A stretch of DNA of 32,145 nt from NCBI GenBank assembly GCA_904420575.1, contig CAJFVW010000138.1:1-32145 (forward strand), read 5' to 3'. The notes under the pieces were generated by a model. That model was not told the DNA's origin, did not search any database, and saw only the letters and a program-made list of their open reading frames with translations. Position numbers and translations under genes: made by a program. This DNA comes from an uncultured Gordonibacter sp. (GTDB lineage Bacteria > Actinomycetota > Coriobacteriia > Coriobacteriales > Eggerthellaceae). This document shows positions 6,351-15,013 of the stretch, one piece after another; position 1 is the first letter of the stretch, and every line of letters starts with the position of its first letter.

Positions 6351-7859
6351 TCAGGCTTTTGGATCTTGCTTCTCTGAGGCTTCCAACAGGTCGATCAGCT
6401 CTTGCTGGGAATGCACGTCGAGTTTGCGGTAGACGTTCTTCATGTGCGTGCGCGTGGTGTTGTCGGAAATGAAAAGCGTCTTCGATATGTGTTCCCTGTT
6501 GCGTCCCTTTGCCAGAAGCTCGAACACCTGCGTCTCGCGTGCGGACAGCTGGAACCGCTCCGCCAGCCGTTCCAGTTCGGCGCGCGTTTCCGTCAGGCGT
6601 GCGTTCGCAGGCGCGTCCTGCGAGCTTTCCTGCCTTGGCGGAAAGGCGCGCGTCCCCACAGGCGCCGCGCCTTCTTGTCTTTGTTGCTCGCGTCTGGCCG
6701 CCACCTGCCCGCGGTCGAACGAGAGCATGCCGGCCATGAGCAGCAGGTACACGACCACCAGGCACACGATGGCCAGTGACGCGTCGGAATCCGCGACGTT
6801 CGGAGCGATGCCCGACCCCAGCACCGACCCCAGCGACTCTGCACCCACCAGTACCAGCAGCCCCGCAATGAAGCGCGCTGGCAGCTGGGCGCCTTGCGCG
6901 TCGCTTGTCCACAGCGCCCAAACCATGAAGTAGAAGCTGTTGAAGCCCACGATGCATATGGACTGGGCGGCTTCCAGCCCGTCGGAGAACAAGGGCAGCA
7001 TGACGAATGCGACGCCAATGAGGGGAATGGCCACGAAGCAGATGAACTTAATCAGGGCGCGAGAATCGAAGAACAGGGCGGAAACGGCTATGATCAGGGA
7101 AGAAAGGAAGAACGAGGCGACGGTGGCGGCGCTTGCCCCCATGCCGTCTGCGGCATACACGTCGCCAACCAGGCGCTGCATGAGACCGTAAGCCAGTCCG
7201 ACGGCAAGGGGCAGCGCAACGGTGCGCACAACGCCGAACCTGGCAGGACAATGCTGCGGCGCATCGCGGCGCGGCGGCGAGGGCGAAGGGTTCTTTGATG
7301 CAGCGAAAAGGGCGATGCCGACCACGGGCATCAGCGACACCGTCATTGGCTTCAGTGTCGGCGGCAAGACGAGCAGCAAGGCGTCCATCAGCGAGGCGGT
7401 CGCCAGGGCAAGCGCCACGTCGATCAGCAGGATGCGCGGTCCTCGGGAGGCCAGGCTCACGCCGATCAGGGCGAGAAAGCCCCCGCATCCCGCGCCTGCC
7501 AGCACAGACCCCCACATCCTTGCGGCTTCGAAGGGGGCCAGCGCTGGCGCGAATGCGAACAGCAGCGTCCCGACGAACAGCAGCGTCCCGGCCACTGCGG
7601 CGGTTGCGCGCACGTGGCGGAGCAGCGGCCGGGACGCGGCGAGCATGACGAGAAGCGCCACCGCCTCGGTCGCCAGCCACAAGGCCCGCAGATGAAGGAT
7701 GCCGAACTGCGCCCCGGAAGGGTCGTTTGCGAAAGTGTCGCTCCAGTACATCCCGAACATCCAGGTCAGCAGGGTGGCGAACGACAGCCACGAAACGAGG
7801 TCTTCGCGGAATTGCAGCAAAACGATGTTGATGAATGATCGGGCTTCCGGTCGGGTCAT
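6351..7859 (-). CDS. LuxR-family regulator with polytopic membrane domain
   Basis: A 502-residue protein. About twelve hydrophobic segments fill residues 15-375, with a short polar loop near 187-200 dividing them six and six like an MFS fold. A charged linker (about 376-435) leads to a LuxR-type helix-turn-helix at 438-492: LSARETQVFELLAKGRNREH, then ISKTLFISDNTTRTHMKNVY and RKLDVHS. The protein should sit in the membrane and bind DNA from the cytoplasmic side, presumably sensing a small molecule. Genes of this architecture are common in Eggerthella beside reductases they control, so the neighbouring flavoprotein (4650-6209, convergent) or the OYE gene (8436, divergent) are candidate targets. 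AGGGAG lies just before the ATG at 7859; the frame is open to 8114, but that part has no homology. Confidence 0.87.
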   Translation of the reverse strand: MTRPEARSFINIVLLQFREDLVSWLSFATLLTWMFGMYWSDTFANDPSGAQFGILHLRALWLATEAVALLVMLAASRPLLRHVRATAAVAGTLLFVGTLLFAFAPALAPFEAARMWGSVLAGAGCGGFLALIGVSLASRGPRILLIDVALALATASLMDALLLVLPPTLKPMTVSLMPVVGIALFAASKNPSPSPPRRDAPQHCPARFGVVRTVALPLAVGLAYGLMQRLVGDVYAADGMGASAATVASFFLSSLIIAVSALFFDSRALIKFICFVAIPLIGVAFVMLPLFSDGLEAAQSICIVGFNSFYFMVWALWTSDAQGAQLPARFIAGLLVLVGAESLGSVLGSGIAPNVADSDASLAIVCLVVVYLLLMAGMLSFDRGQVAARREQQRQEGAAPVGTRAFPPRQESSQDAPANARLTETRAELERLAERFQLSARETQVFELLAKGRNREHISKTLFISDNTTRTHMKNVYRKLDVHSQQELIDLLEASEKQDPKA

Positions 7860-8435
7860 GCGTCTCCCTACTGTCGCTCGGTGTTCTGCCCGTTCGGCTT
7901 GGCCGGGGCATGCGGCATGGCGGCTGGCGGGCCGCGCTTGCCGTTGCAAGCAGTCTGCAACCGGCATTCCGCGCCCGCCGCTGCGCGCATCGATGCGGCC
8001 TGGCGGCGCATGGCCGGCGGGGCAGGCGTGGCAAGCGTCGGCGTGGCCTGAGGCTTTCTTGGCGGCTTCGCCCAGGGTCGTCGGCTTCCCCAGCAAACGC
8101 GGTGTTGACATCATACCGCATCTGGCCTGCCTGGGTGTGTTGCCGGCTTTTCAGAGGGGGATTTCCCGAGACTTGGCAGCCGGACGCTTTCGAGCGCTTC
8201 TGTGACCCCGCCTCCCTTCGCCGCCGCATTGCCTTTCCTTCCGCATAATTGCACGATGCGGGCAATCGCTTTGTTCTTGCTGTCGGAGCCTGGGTGTTTC
8301 GTCGCTCCCTGACGGCGTGCTGTTCCGTGTGCTGCCTTTGCCATTGGGTTACGTTATCTCCTGCGAAGCGATAGAATGGGCTTCTGAATCGGTAGCGCGG
8401 GCAGTCGAAGAATTGAAATAAAAGCGGGCGCAGAT
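7860..8435. promoter_or_regulatory. 576-bp divergent intergenic region between LuxR and OYE genes
   Basis: No gene is supported here. The region must carry the promoters of both flanking genes. A dyad, GTTGCA (7943-7948) and TGCAAC (7956-7961) with a 7-nt spacer, is the clearest candidate operator. A consensus -35 hexamer TTGACA occurs at 8103-8108, but no matching -10 is found at the right spacing. The end near the OYE gene is AT-richer (8375-8425). Confidence 0.4.
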
Positions 8436-9893
8436 ATGGATGCAAGTGCGAAAGCGGAGGCAGGTAGGGGCATGGGAGAGGAAACGTGCCCGGAAGCGGA
8501 TGCAGGAGAGGGCGTTCGCTCGAGAGCGGAGGCAGGTGTGACAGCGGAAGCGGGAGCGATGGCAGCGGCGGTGGCAACGGAGGCAACGGTGGCAGAAGAG
8601 GCAGCGGAAACAGTGGGGGCAGCAGCAGCGGGAGCGAGCACGCTGTTCGACGGGGTCTCCTTTGGCTCGCTGCGGGCGAAGAATCGCTTCGTCAGGGCGG
8701 CCACGTGGGAAGGCTTGGCGACCGACGAGGGACGCATGACGCCGGAGTTGTTGGAAGTCTATCGGGAGCTGGCAGCGGGCGGCGTGGGCACCATCTTGAC
8801 CGGCTATGCCCACATCGTCGCGGACGAACAGCCCAATCCGCGCATGATGGGCATCTACGATGACAGCTTTGTGGACGAGTACCGCGAACTGGTCGACGTC
8901 GTGCACGAGGCGGGCGCACGCCTCGTCTTGCAGGTGGCGTACGGCGGTTCGGCCACGCGGTTGGATCCTCCCAGCAAGCGCATTCTGGGGCCTTCGGCCG
9001 TGGCGAATCCCAAAACAGGCATCGTGCCGGTTGAGGCGAGCGAGGACGACCTGGCGTCTCTGCGCGACGCCTTCGCTGCTGCCGTCCGCCGTGCACGGGT
9101 GGCCGGGTTCGACGGCGTCGAACTGCATGCTGCCCATGGTTACCTGCTCAGCCAGTTCCTTAGTCCCCGCCTGAACCGCCGCACCGATGCCTACGGTGGC
9201 TCCATCGAGAACCGGGTGCGTTTCCTGGCCGAGGTGGTGGACGCCTGCCGCAACGCGGTAGGGGACCGCTTTCCGCTTCTGGTGAAGTTGAACTGCGCCG
9301 ACGAGCGCCGCGACCTCGATGATGCGGCAGGCGTGGGAGCGCCGTCTGTCTGTACGACCGAGGCGGATGCAGGAGCGTCGGGCGCAAATGCGGCTGCGGG
9401 GGACGCGGCGGCTGCGGCGGATGCCGCGCGCGTGGAGGGCGAGGCCTCGACGGCGGACGTGAGCGCCGCCGCGCCGGCCGCGCCCGCCACAGCCGAGACG
9501 CCGGAGCGCGGCCTCGTGCCCAAGGAAAGCCTCCGGGTGGCGGCTGTGCTGGCGGAACACGGGATCGACGCCATCGAAGTGAGCGGCGACTGGCACGCGT
9601 TCTCCCCAAAGGAATGCGCGGGCGAGCCGTTCTTTGCCTCGTTCGCCGCGCGCCTTGCGCGGCAGGTTCCCGTGCCGGTGATTCTGACCGGCGGGAACCG
9701 TCGCTTCGACGTCATGGAGCGCCTTGCGCGGGAAGACGGCATTGCTGCGTTCGGCCTGTGCCGCCCGCTCGTCTGCGAGCCTGACCTGGTGAACCGTTGG
9801 CAGAAGGACCCGCACGCAGCGCCGCGCTGCCTTTCGTGCAATGGCTGCAACAGCACGCCGGGGCACCGCTGCATCCTGCCGCCACGCAGGTGA
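8436..9893 (+). CDS. Old Yellow Enzyme-family NADH:flavin oxidoreductase with Ala-rich extension and insert
   Basis: A 485-residue frame with an FMN-dependent TIM-barrel ene-reductase core. Recognisable parts are the barrel start STLFDGVSFGSLRAKNRFVR (near 68), the active-site pair in HAAHGYLLSQFLSPRLNRRT, DAYGGSIENRVRF, and the FMN-phosphate region LTGGNRRFD to AFGLCRPLV. A C-terminal CLSCNGC plus a later Cys resembles the iron-sulfur-binding tail of 2,4-dienoyl-CoA reductase relatives, but the following domains are missing. Two parts are unusual: an N-terminal extension of about 65 Ala/Glu-rich residues, and a 65-residue Ala-rich insert (about 292-357) between barrel strands. The true start is uncertain: the ATG at 8436 has no good ribosome site, and in-frame ATGs further in, such as 8472, are possible. 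It reduces an activated C=C bond of an unknown substrate. Confidence 0.8.
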   Translation: MDASAKAEAGRGMGEETCPEADAGEGVRSRAEAGVTAEAGAMAAAVATEATVAEEAAETVGAAAAGASTLFDGVSFGSLRAKNRFVRAATWEGLATDEGRMTPELLEVYRELAAGGVGTILTGYAHIVADEQPNPRMMGIYDDSFVDEYRELVDVVHEAGARLVLQVAYGGSATRLDPPSKRILGPSAVANPKTGIVPVEASEDDLASLRDAFAAAVRRARVAGFDGVELHAAHGYLLSQFLSPRLNRRTDAYGGSIENRVRFLAEVVDACRNAVGDRFPLLVKLNCADERRDLDDAAGVGAPSVCTTEADAGASGANAAAGDAAAAADAARVEGEASTADVSAAAPAAPATAETPERGLVPKESLRVAAVLAEHGIDAIEVSGDWHAFSPKECAGEPFFASFAARLARQVPVPVILTGGNRRFDVMERLAREDGIAAFGLCRPLVCEPDLVNRWQKDPHAAPRCLSCNGCNSTPGHRCILPPRR

Positions 9894-9915
9894 CGGACGA
9901 GCCCGCCGGACGAAA

Positions 9916-9948
9916 AACGTCCCTGGTTCCGAACGAACCAGGGACGTT
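9916..9948. terminator. Strong bidirectional terminator
   Basis: AACGTCCCTGGTTC (9916-9929) pairs perfectly with GAACCAGGGACGTT (9935-9948), a 14-bp stem with a 5-nt loop. On the minus strand the stem runs into TTTTTCG, so it is a canonical intrinsic terminator for the phosphoglycerate dehydrogenase gene. On the plus strand GCTTTCGG follows, and it can also end the OYE transcript. Confidence 0.85.
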
Positions 9949-9974
9949 GCTTTCGGAGTCGTCTGTTCGCTGCG

Positions 9975-11141
9975 CTACTTCACCTGACGCACGCGGCGCA
10001 CGCCGTCGATGCTCGCGAGCTTGGTCAGGGCGGCTTCCGTCACGGGCTGGTCGAGGTCCAGCAGCGTGTAGGCATGCTCGCCGCGCGCCTTGTTCGTCAT
10101 GTCGGAAATGTTGATGCCCTCGTCGCCGAACGCATTGGTGATCTGGCTGATCATGTTGGGCACGTTCGCATGCATGACGGCCACGCGGCTGGTGCCTTCC
10201 CGTACCGGGCCCATGTCGCATGCCGGGTAGTTCACCGAGTTCTTGATGGTGCCGTTCTCCAGGTAGTCCATGAGTTCTCGCACGGCCATCATGGCGCAGT
10301 TGTCCTCGGCCTCGGCCGTGGAAGCTCCCAAGTGCGGCAGGACGATGGCGCCATCCATGTGCATGACCTCGGGCGTGGGGAAGTCGGTGAGGTAGGCGTG
10401 CACCTTGCCCGACTTCAGGGCGGCGGCCATGGCCTCGTTGTTCACCAGCGTGTCGCGCGAGAAGTTGAGGAACACGACGCCGTCCTTCATGACCTCGCAG
10501 GCGTGCGCGTCGATCATGCCGATGGTGCCTTCCATGGCCGGCACGTGGATGGTCAGGTAGTCGCAGGCGGCAAGCAGGTCGTCCAGGTTCTTCACGTAGT
10601 GCACGGCGCTCGCGATGTTCCATGCCGCGCCCACCGACACGTAGGGGTCGTAGCCGTACACGTCCATGCCCAGGTCGATGGCCGTGTTTGCCACCTGTGC
10701 GCCGATGGCTCCCAGGCCGATGACGCCCAGCTTCTTGCCCATGACCTCGCGTCCGGCGAACGCCTTCTTGGCCTTTTCGACCGTTTTGGCGATGTTCTCG
10801 TCTTCCGCGTTCTGGCGGCACCAGTCGATGCCTCCCACGATGTCGCGGCTGCCCAGCATCAGCGCGCACACCACCAGCTCCTTCACGGCGTTCGCGTTCG
10901 CGCCCGGCGTGTTGAACACCACGATGCCCTCTTCGGCGCAGCGGTCGAGCGGGATGTTGTTCACGCCTGCACCGGCGCGCGCGATGGCCCACAAGGTTTC
11001 GGAAAACTGCATGTCGTGCATGGCGGCGCTGCGGACCAGGATGCCCGACGCCTGGCTGGCATCCTCGGTGAGCTCGTACGCGTCGGTCAGCAAGTCGGTG
11101 CCGAACTTCGAGATGTTGTTCAAACAATGGATGTACTGCAT
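9975..11141 (-). CDS. serA: D-3-phosphoglycerate dehydrogenase
   Basis: A 388-residue enzyme catalysing the first step of serine synthesis, NAD-dependent oxidation of 3-phosphoglycerate. It is the short SerA type with one ACT domain. The substrate domain has AGAGVNNIPLDRC and NTPGANANAVKELV. The NAD site is GVIGLGAIGAQVA with YGYDPY after it. The catalytic Arg is in FLNFSRDTLVN, the Glu in PTPEVMHM and the His in LPHLGASTAEAEDN. The ACT domain (about 315-388) begins at SRVAVMHANVPNM and includes DEGINISDM, the usual serine-binding regulatory fold. AAGGAG lies 8 nt before the ATG at 11141. The gene follows the LysR gene by 149 bp on the same strand. A 2-hydroxyacid dehydrogenase of other specificity is the main alternative. 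Confidence 0.88.
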   Translation of the reverse strand: MQYIHCLNNISKFGTDLLTDAYELTEDASQASGILVRSAAMHDMQFSETLWAIARAGAGVNNIPLDRCAEEGIVVFNTPGANANAVKELVVCALMLGSRDIVGGIDWCRQNAEDENIAKTVEKAKKAFAGREVMGKKLGVIGLGAIGAQVANTAIDLGMDVYGYDPYVSVGAAWNIASAVHYVKNLDDLLAACDYLTIHVPAMEGTIGMIDAHACEVMKDGVVFLNFSRDTLVNNEAMAAALKSGKVHAYLTDFPTPEVMHMDGAIVLPHLGASTAEAEDNCAMMAVRELMDYLENGTIKNSVNYPACDMGPVREGTSRVAVMHANVPNMISQITNAFGDEGINISDMTNKARGEHAYTLLDLDQPVTEAALTKLASIDGVRRVRQVK

Positions 11142-11290
11142 GGCGACTCTCCTTCTTGCGGGCTGTGTAGGGGGAATGCAGCGCGCAATGCGTGCATCGC
11201 CGAAGTTGCGCGTTTCTCCCATATTGCCCGCGAAGACCTCCGCTGTCAACGAAAACCCGGAAGAAGAGCCCGCTCTTTCGGCCGAGAGGG

Positions 11291-12187
11291 CTACGAGTCT
11301 TCCTCCCGAACGTCCCTCCTTCGCGCACATTTCAAAAAGGCGGTGGCAATGGGGCTGGTGCCTTTGGAGCGATAGGCAAGGAACAGCGGCACGGAGAGAG
11401 GAACCGAAAGCTCTACCACGCTTACCCGGCTGCTCGACAAGAACCGGTCGCACATGAAGTCAGGCGCAATGAAGAAGGCGTCCATGTTGCCGACCGTGGT
11501 GGCCACCACTTCGATCTCGTCGACTACGGTGGTTCCCTTCGGCAAGAATCCTGCGGAGAACACCAGCTCGTTCAGCAGGTCCGTGGACTCCTTGATCGTG
11601 TGCACGACCAGCGTCTTGTCGGCAATGTCTTCGGGGACGGCATACCCTCGGACCGCCGCCGGGCAGTCCTTCGGCATCACGAACTTGATGGGGTCTTCGG
11701 CAATGACCTGATACGAAAGAAGCCCCTTGTCCTCCAGGCTTTTCTGCGGCGCGAACCCTATGTCGAGGCGGTTTTCCAACAGGTCGGCCACGATCTCCTG
11801 CGGCTTCTCGGTCTTGTAAGCGATGCTGACGTTCGGGTTCGCCTGCGAGAAGTCGTGGATGCACGGCCCCAGATAGCGATCGATGTCGGCGCCCAGGATG
11901 CCGATGCTCAACTGGCCCGACATGTGGTTCCTGTCGTCATGAGCCTGCATGCAGAAGTCGTCGTACTCGTCGATGATGGAACAGAACGCGCTATATGCCT
12001 TGTGCCCAAGGGGTGTGGGACGGATGCCCGTTGCCGTCCGCATGAAAAGCTGCGAATCGAATTCCTTTTCCAGATTCTGCATATGCTTGCTGAGAACTGA
12101 CTGGGTGATGAACAGCTTTCGCGCGGCATGGCACATGCTGCCTTCATCGACCACGGCGACGAATTCCCGCAAGTATTCTATCTGCAT
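11291..12187 (-). CDS. LysR-family transcriptional regulator
   Basis: A 298-residue regulator. The N-terminal winged helix-turn-helix occupies about 1-60 (MQIEYLREFVAVVDEGSMCH, then AARKLFITQSVLSKHMQNLE). An effector-binding periplasmic-protein-like domain follows (about 88-290), starting QLSIGILGADIDRYLGP. It is divergent from the molybdoenzyme operon with 243 bp between starts, the classic layout for a LysR regulator acting on its neighbour. It is therefore the best candidate to sense the aromatic substrate, which is inference. It could also affect the downstream phosphoglycerate dehydrogenase gene, but that link is weak. A G-rich stretch (six G) lies a few bases before the ATG at 12187. 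Confidence 0.9.
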   Translation of the reverse strand: MQIEYLREFVAVVDEGSMCHAARKLFITQSVLSKHMQNLEKEFDSQLFMRTATGIRPTPLGHKAYSAFCSIIDEYDDFCMQAHDDRNHMSGQLSIGILGADIDRYLGPCIHDFSQANPNVSIAYKTEKPQEIVADLLENRLDIGFAPQKSLEDKGLLSYQVIAEDPIKFVMPKDCPAAVRGYAVPEDIADKTLVVHTIKESTDLLNELVFSAGFLPKGTTVVDEIEVVATTVGNMDAFFIAPDFMCDRFLSSSRVSVVELSVPLSVPLFLAYRSKGTSPIATAFLKCARRRDVREEDS

Positions 12188-12430
12188 AGAACCCCCCGTT
12201 CTTTTCAGAGCAGAAACATGCGTTCGATCAGGCTTTATTCAATTTCAGAAAGCCACACTTGAAAAAATCTGCGCTACCGCGCAAAGCGGTTTAATTCTAG
12301 CATCAAATTGGTTCGAGCGGGACGCCGGTCGAACGTCGTTGTTTGCCGCAAGGCCACAGGCCCTGCGCGCACGCCCTGGGGAAGCACGACCGTCAACAAG
12401 CGCATTCAGGAGCAAAGGGGGTTTCGGTTG
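12188..12430. promoter_or_regulatory. Divergent promoter region between LysR gene and molybdoenzyme operon
   Basis: An AT-richer patch at 12235-12315 contrasts with its surroundings and probably holds both promoters. TTCAA (12238-12242) and TTGAA (12259-12263) form an interrupted dyad, and ACCGC / GCGGT (12276-12290) a second, compact one. The 16-nt gap of the first is longer than a standard LysR T-N11-A box, so it is only a candidate site. No convincing -35/-10 pair was found. Confidence 0.4.
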
Positions 12431-15013
12431 ATGCCAGAAGATAGAACCGTGTACAAATCGACGGGCATGAACGCGTTCGGCATTGGAGCCAATGTGGCCG
12501 AAGTCGACGTGTCGGGCGACAAGATCGTCCGTGTCCGTCCGATGCGCTACGACAAGAAGTATCCCATCGAGCAGTTGAAGCCGTGGACCATCAAGGCGCG
12601 TGGCAGCGAGTTCCATGCAACGTTGAAGGCGCTGCTGCCTCCGTACGCCTATGCGTACAAGAAGCGCGTGTACTCCGACCACCGCATCCTTCACCCGTAC
12701 AAGCGCGTCGACTGGGACCCGCAGGGAGACCGCCATCCAGAAAACCGCGGCAAATCGAAGTACGTGCAGATCACCTGGGACGAGGCGGCTCAGACAATCG
12801 CCGACGAAATCATGCGTGTGAAGGAGACCTACGGCCTGCCGTCCATCCTCATCCAAGGAGACGGCCACGGCGAGACCAAGGTGGTCCATGCATCCCACGG
12901 ATGCGCCACGCGCCTCATGAACCTGTTGGGAGACGACTGGACGTACCAGGCACGCCAGCCAGACAGCTGGGAAGGCTGGTACTGGGGCGCGAAGCACATG
13001 TGGGGCCAAGATCCTCTGGGCCAGTTCGACATGGGCAACCTGCTGCTCGACATTGCCGAGAACAGCGACATGCTGCTGTTCATGGGCTGCGACATGGAAA
13101 CCACGCCTTGGGGCTGGCAGGGCCAGATACCCAGCCAATACTGCTTCTGGCTGACCGAAATAGGCGTCAAGCAGGTCTATATCTGCCCCGATGTGAATTA
13201 CGGCGCGGCGGTCCATGCCGACAAATGGATTCCCGTGTACCCGAACACCGACGCCGCGCTGATGGCGGCGGTGGCTTACGTGTGGATGACCGAAGAGCTG
13301 TACGATCGAGACTACGTGGATACCCATTCGGTCGGTTTCGACTGGTTCGAGTACTACATATTGGGCAAGGAAGATGGCCAGCCGAAAACGCCTGAATGGG
13401 CCTCGCCCATCTGCGGAGTCCCTTCGCGCCAGATCAAGGCCCTTGCGCATCAGTGGGCCAAGCAGCGCACGAGCGTCGCGCATGGCAACGGAGGCTCGTT
13501 CATCCGTTCCACCTATTCCCACGAGCCCGCGCGCTTCGAGGTTGCGCTGATGACCATGATGGGGCTGGGCAAGCCGGGACGCAACGTGGTCAAGTTCATC
13601 GAATGGTACATGTACGGGCTTCCTTCCCAGCAGCCGGCTCCCTGCTATTCCAGCAACATGACGGTGGGTGCCGCCTACCGGGGATGGGACTTCGTGCAGA
13701 CCAAGTCGTCCATCACGAAAACGCTGGTGCCGGAAGCCATCTTGGGAAACTACGACGACGACCACCCGCTTACGTGGCAGGGATACACCGTGGCTGGATG
13801 GCCGCGCGAAGACCAGTTCAACACGTACCGGTATCCCATCGAGGGCGCGCAGGGAATCCATATGATCTGGACCGACACGCCTTGCTGGACCACGTGTTGG
13901 AACGGCGGCAACAAGATGATCGAGGCTCTTAGTTCGGAGCGGCTCGAGTGCGTGGTCGCCCAGCAGCCCTGGATGGAGAACGATTGCCTGTTCGCCGACA
14001 TCCTGCTGCCCATCAACACCAAGTACGAAGAAGAGGACATCGGGCAAGACAACGGCGCCGCGCCGTTCGGGCTCATCTACCACGAAGAGCAGGCGGTGCC
14101 TGCGCGGGGCGAGTCCAAGAGCGACTGGGAAGCCGTGGGCGAGGTGGCCAGGAAGCTCGGCCTGTACGACGCGTACGTCGAAGGCAAGGACGTGCAGGCT
14201 TGGATAAAGACGGGCTTCGAGGGTGCGGAGAAGCCCGAAGACGTGCCGTACGAGGACTTCCTGGAAAAGGGCTACTACATAGCGCCGACCCGCGACGACT
14301 GGGAAGAGCTGCCGCGCGGTTTCGAGCTGTTCTGCAACGATCCGGAAGGCCATCCGCTGTCCACGCCCACCGGGCTTGTCGAGTTCTACGCGACGGGCCT
14401 GGCGGAACATTTCCCTGACGACGACGAGCGTCCTCCCGTTCCCCATTACATTCCGTTCGGCAAGCGTCATCAGGAAAGCCTGCAGTGCGACCGAGCGAAG
14501 GACTACCCCTATCTTCTGGTGTCGAACCATCCGCGCTGGCGCATCCATGCCAACATGGACGACATTTCGTGGCTGCGAGAGATTCCCACCTGCAAGGTGA
14601 CCGGCCCGGACGGCTACAAGTACGAGCCGTTGTGGATCAACCCGGCAGACGCCAAGGGGTTGGGCCTCGAAAGCGGCGACATCGCCAAGCTCTACAACGA
14701 CCGTGGCTGGGTTCTGGGCGGCGTCATCGTGACCGAGCGCATCCGTCCTGGCGTGGTCTATCAGGACCATGGCGCGCAGCTCGATCCCATCGAGCCAGGC
14801 GTTTCCGACCGCGGCGGGGCGAACAACCTCATTGCCCCGACGAAGACGACGTCCCAGAACGCGCCCGGCGAAGTGACGAGCGGCTTTTTGGTCGGCGTCG
14901 AAAAGGTCGACGTGTTCCTGCTGGCGGAGCAGTACCCGGAGGCGTTCGGACGTCCCTACGATCCGCACAACGGCGTCAAGATGCACAACTGGATTCAGGA
15001 GGAATGCGAATGA
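12431..15013 (+). CDS. Molybdopterin oxidoreductase large subunit, pyrogallol transhydroxylase / catechol dehydroxylase type
   Basis: An 860-residue catalytic subunit expected to bind bis-MGD molybdenum. It lacks both a Tat signal and the N-terminal cysteine motif for a 4Fe-4S cluster, so it should be cytoplasmic and depend on the small subunit for iron-sulfur centres. Both traits fit pyrogallol-phloroglucinol transhydroxylase (AthL) of Pelobacter. From memory of that protein the match is close at ITWDEA, PDSWEGWYWG and KHMWG. The active-site His, Asp and molybdenum-ligand Ser (144, 174, 175 there) appear to correspond to His146, Asp178 and Ser179 here. Gut Eggerthellaceae use relatives to remove hydroxyl groups from catechols. 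The reaction could be transhydroxylation or reductive dehydroxylation of a polyphenol; sequence alone cannot decide. AAAGGGGG precedes the ATG at 12431; the stop overlaps the next start (ATGA). Confidence 0.85.
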   Translation: MPEDRTVYKSTGMNAFGIGANVAEVDVSGDKIVRVRPMRYDKKYPIEQLKPWTIKARGSEFHATLKALLPPYAYAYKKRVYSDHRILHPYKRVDWDPQGDRHPENRGKSKYVQITWDEAAQTIADEIMRVKETYGLPSILIQGDGHGETKVVHASHGCATRLMNLLGDDWTYQARQPDSWEGWYWGAKHMWGQDPLGQFDMGNLLLDIAENSDMLLFMGCDMETTPWGWQGQIPSQYCFWLTEIGVKQVYICPDVNYGAAVHADKWIPVYPNTDAALMAAVAYVWMTEELYDRDYVDTHSVGFDWFEYYILGKEDGQPKTPEWASPICGVPSRQIKALAHQWAKQRTSVAHGNGGSFIRSTYSHEPARFEVALMTMMGLGKPGRNVVKFIEWYMYGLPSQQPAPCYSSNMTVGAAYRGWDFVQTKSSITKTLVPEAILGNYDDDHPLTWQGYTVAGWPREDQFNTYRYPIEGAQGIHMIWTDTPCWTTCWNGGNKMIEALSSERLECVVAQQPWMENDCLFADILLPINTKYEEEDIGQDNGAAPFGLIYHEEQAVPARGESKSDWEAVGEVARKLGLYDAYVEGKDVQAWIKTGFEGAEKPEDVPYEDFLEKGYYIAPTRDDWEELPRGFELFCNDPEGHPLSTPTGLVEFYATGLAEHFPDDDERPPVPHYIPFGKRHQESLQCDRAKDYPYLLVSNHPRWRIHANMDDISWLREIPTCKVTGPDGYKYEPLWINPADAKGLGLESGDIAKLYNDRGWVLGGVIVTERIRPGVVYQDHGAQLDPIEPGVSDRGGANNLIAPTKTTSQNAPGEVTSGFLVGVEKVDVFLLAEQYPEAFGRPYDPHNGVKMHNWIQEECE

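Noticed and set aside
7860-8114. Upstream extension of the LuxR protein by 85 residues
   Set aside because: The extension is low-complexity, while a good ribosome site and the natural membrane-domain start are at 7859.
12235-12265. Classical LysR T-N11-A binding box
   Set aside because: The TTCAA/TTGAA dyad has a 16-nt gap, which does not fit the standard box; it is kept only as a weak candidate within the promoter region.
12245-14986. 913-codon open frame on the minus strand opposite the molybdoenzyme large subunit
   Set aside because: Its translation is His/Arg/Val-rich with no domain, and it mirrors a strongly conserved enzyme. High GC content makes long antisense frames common.
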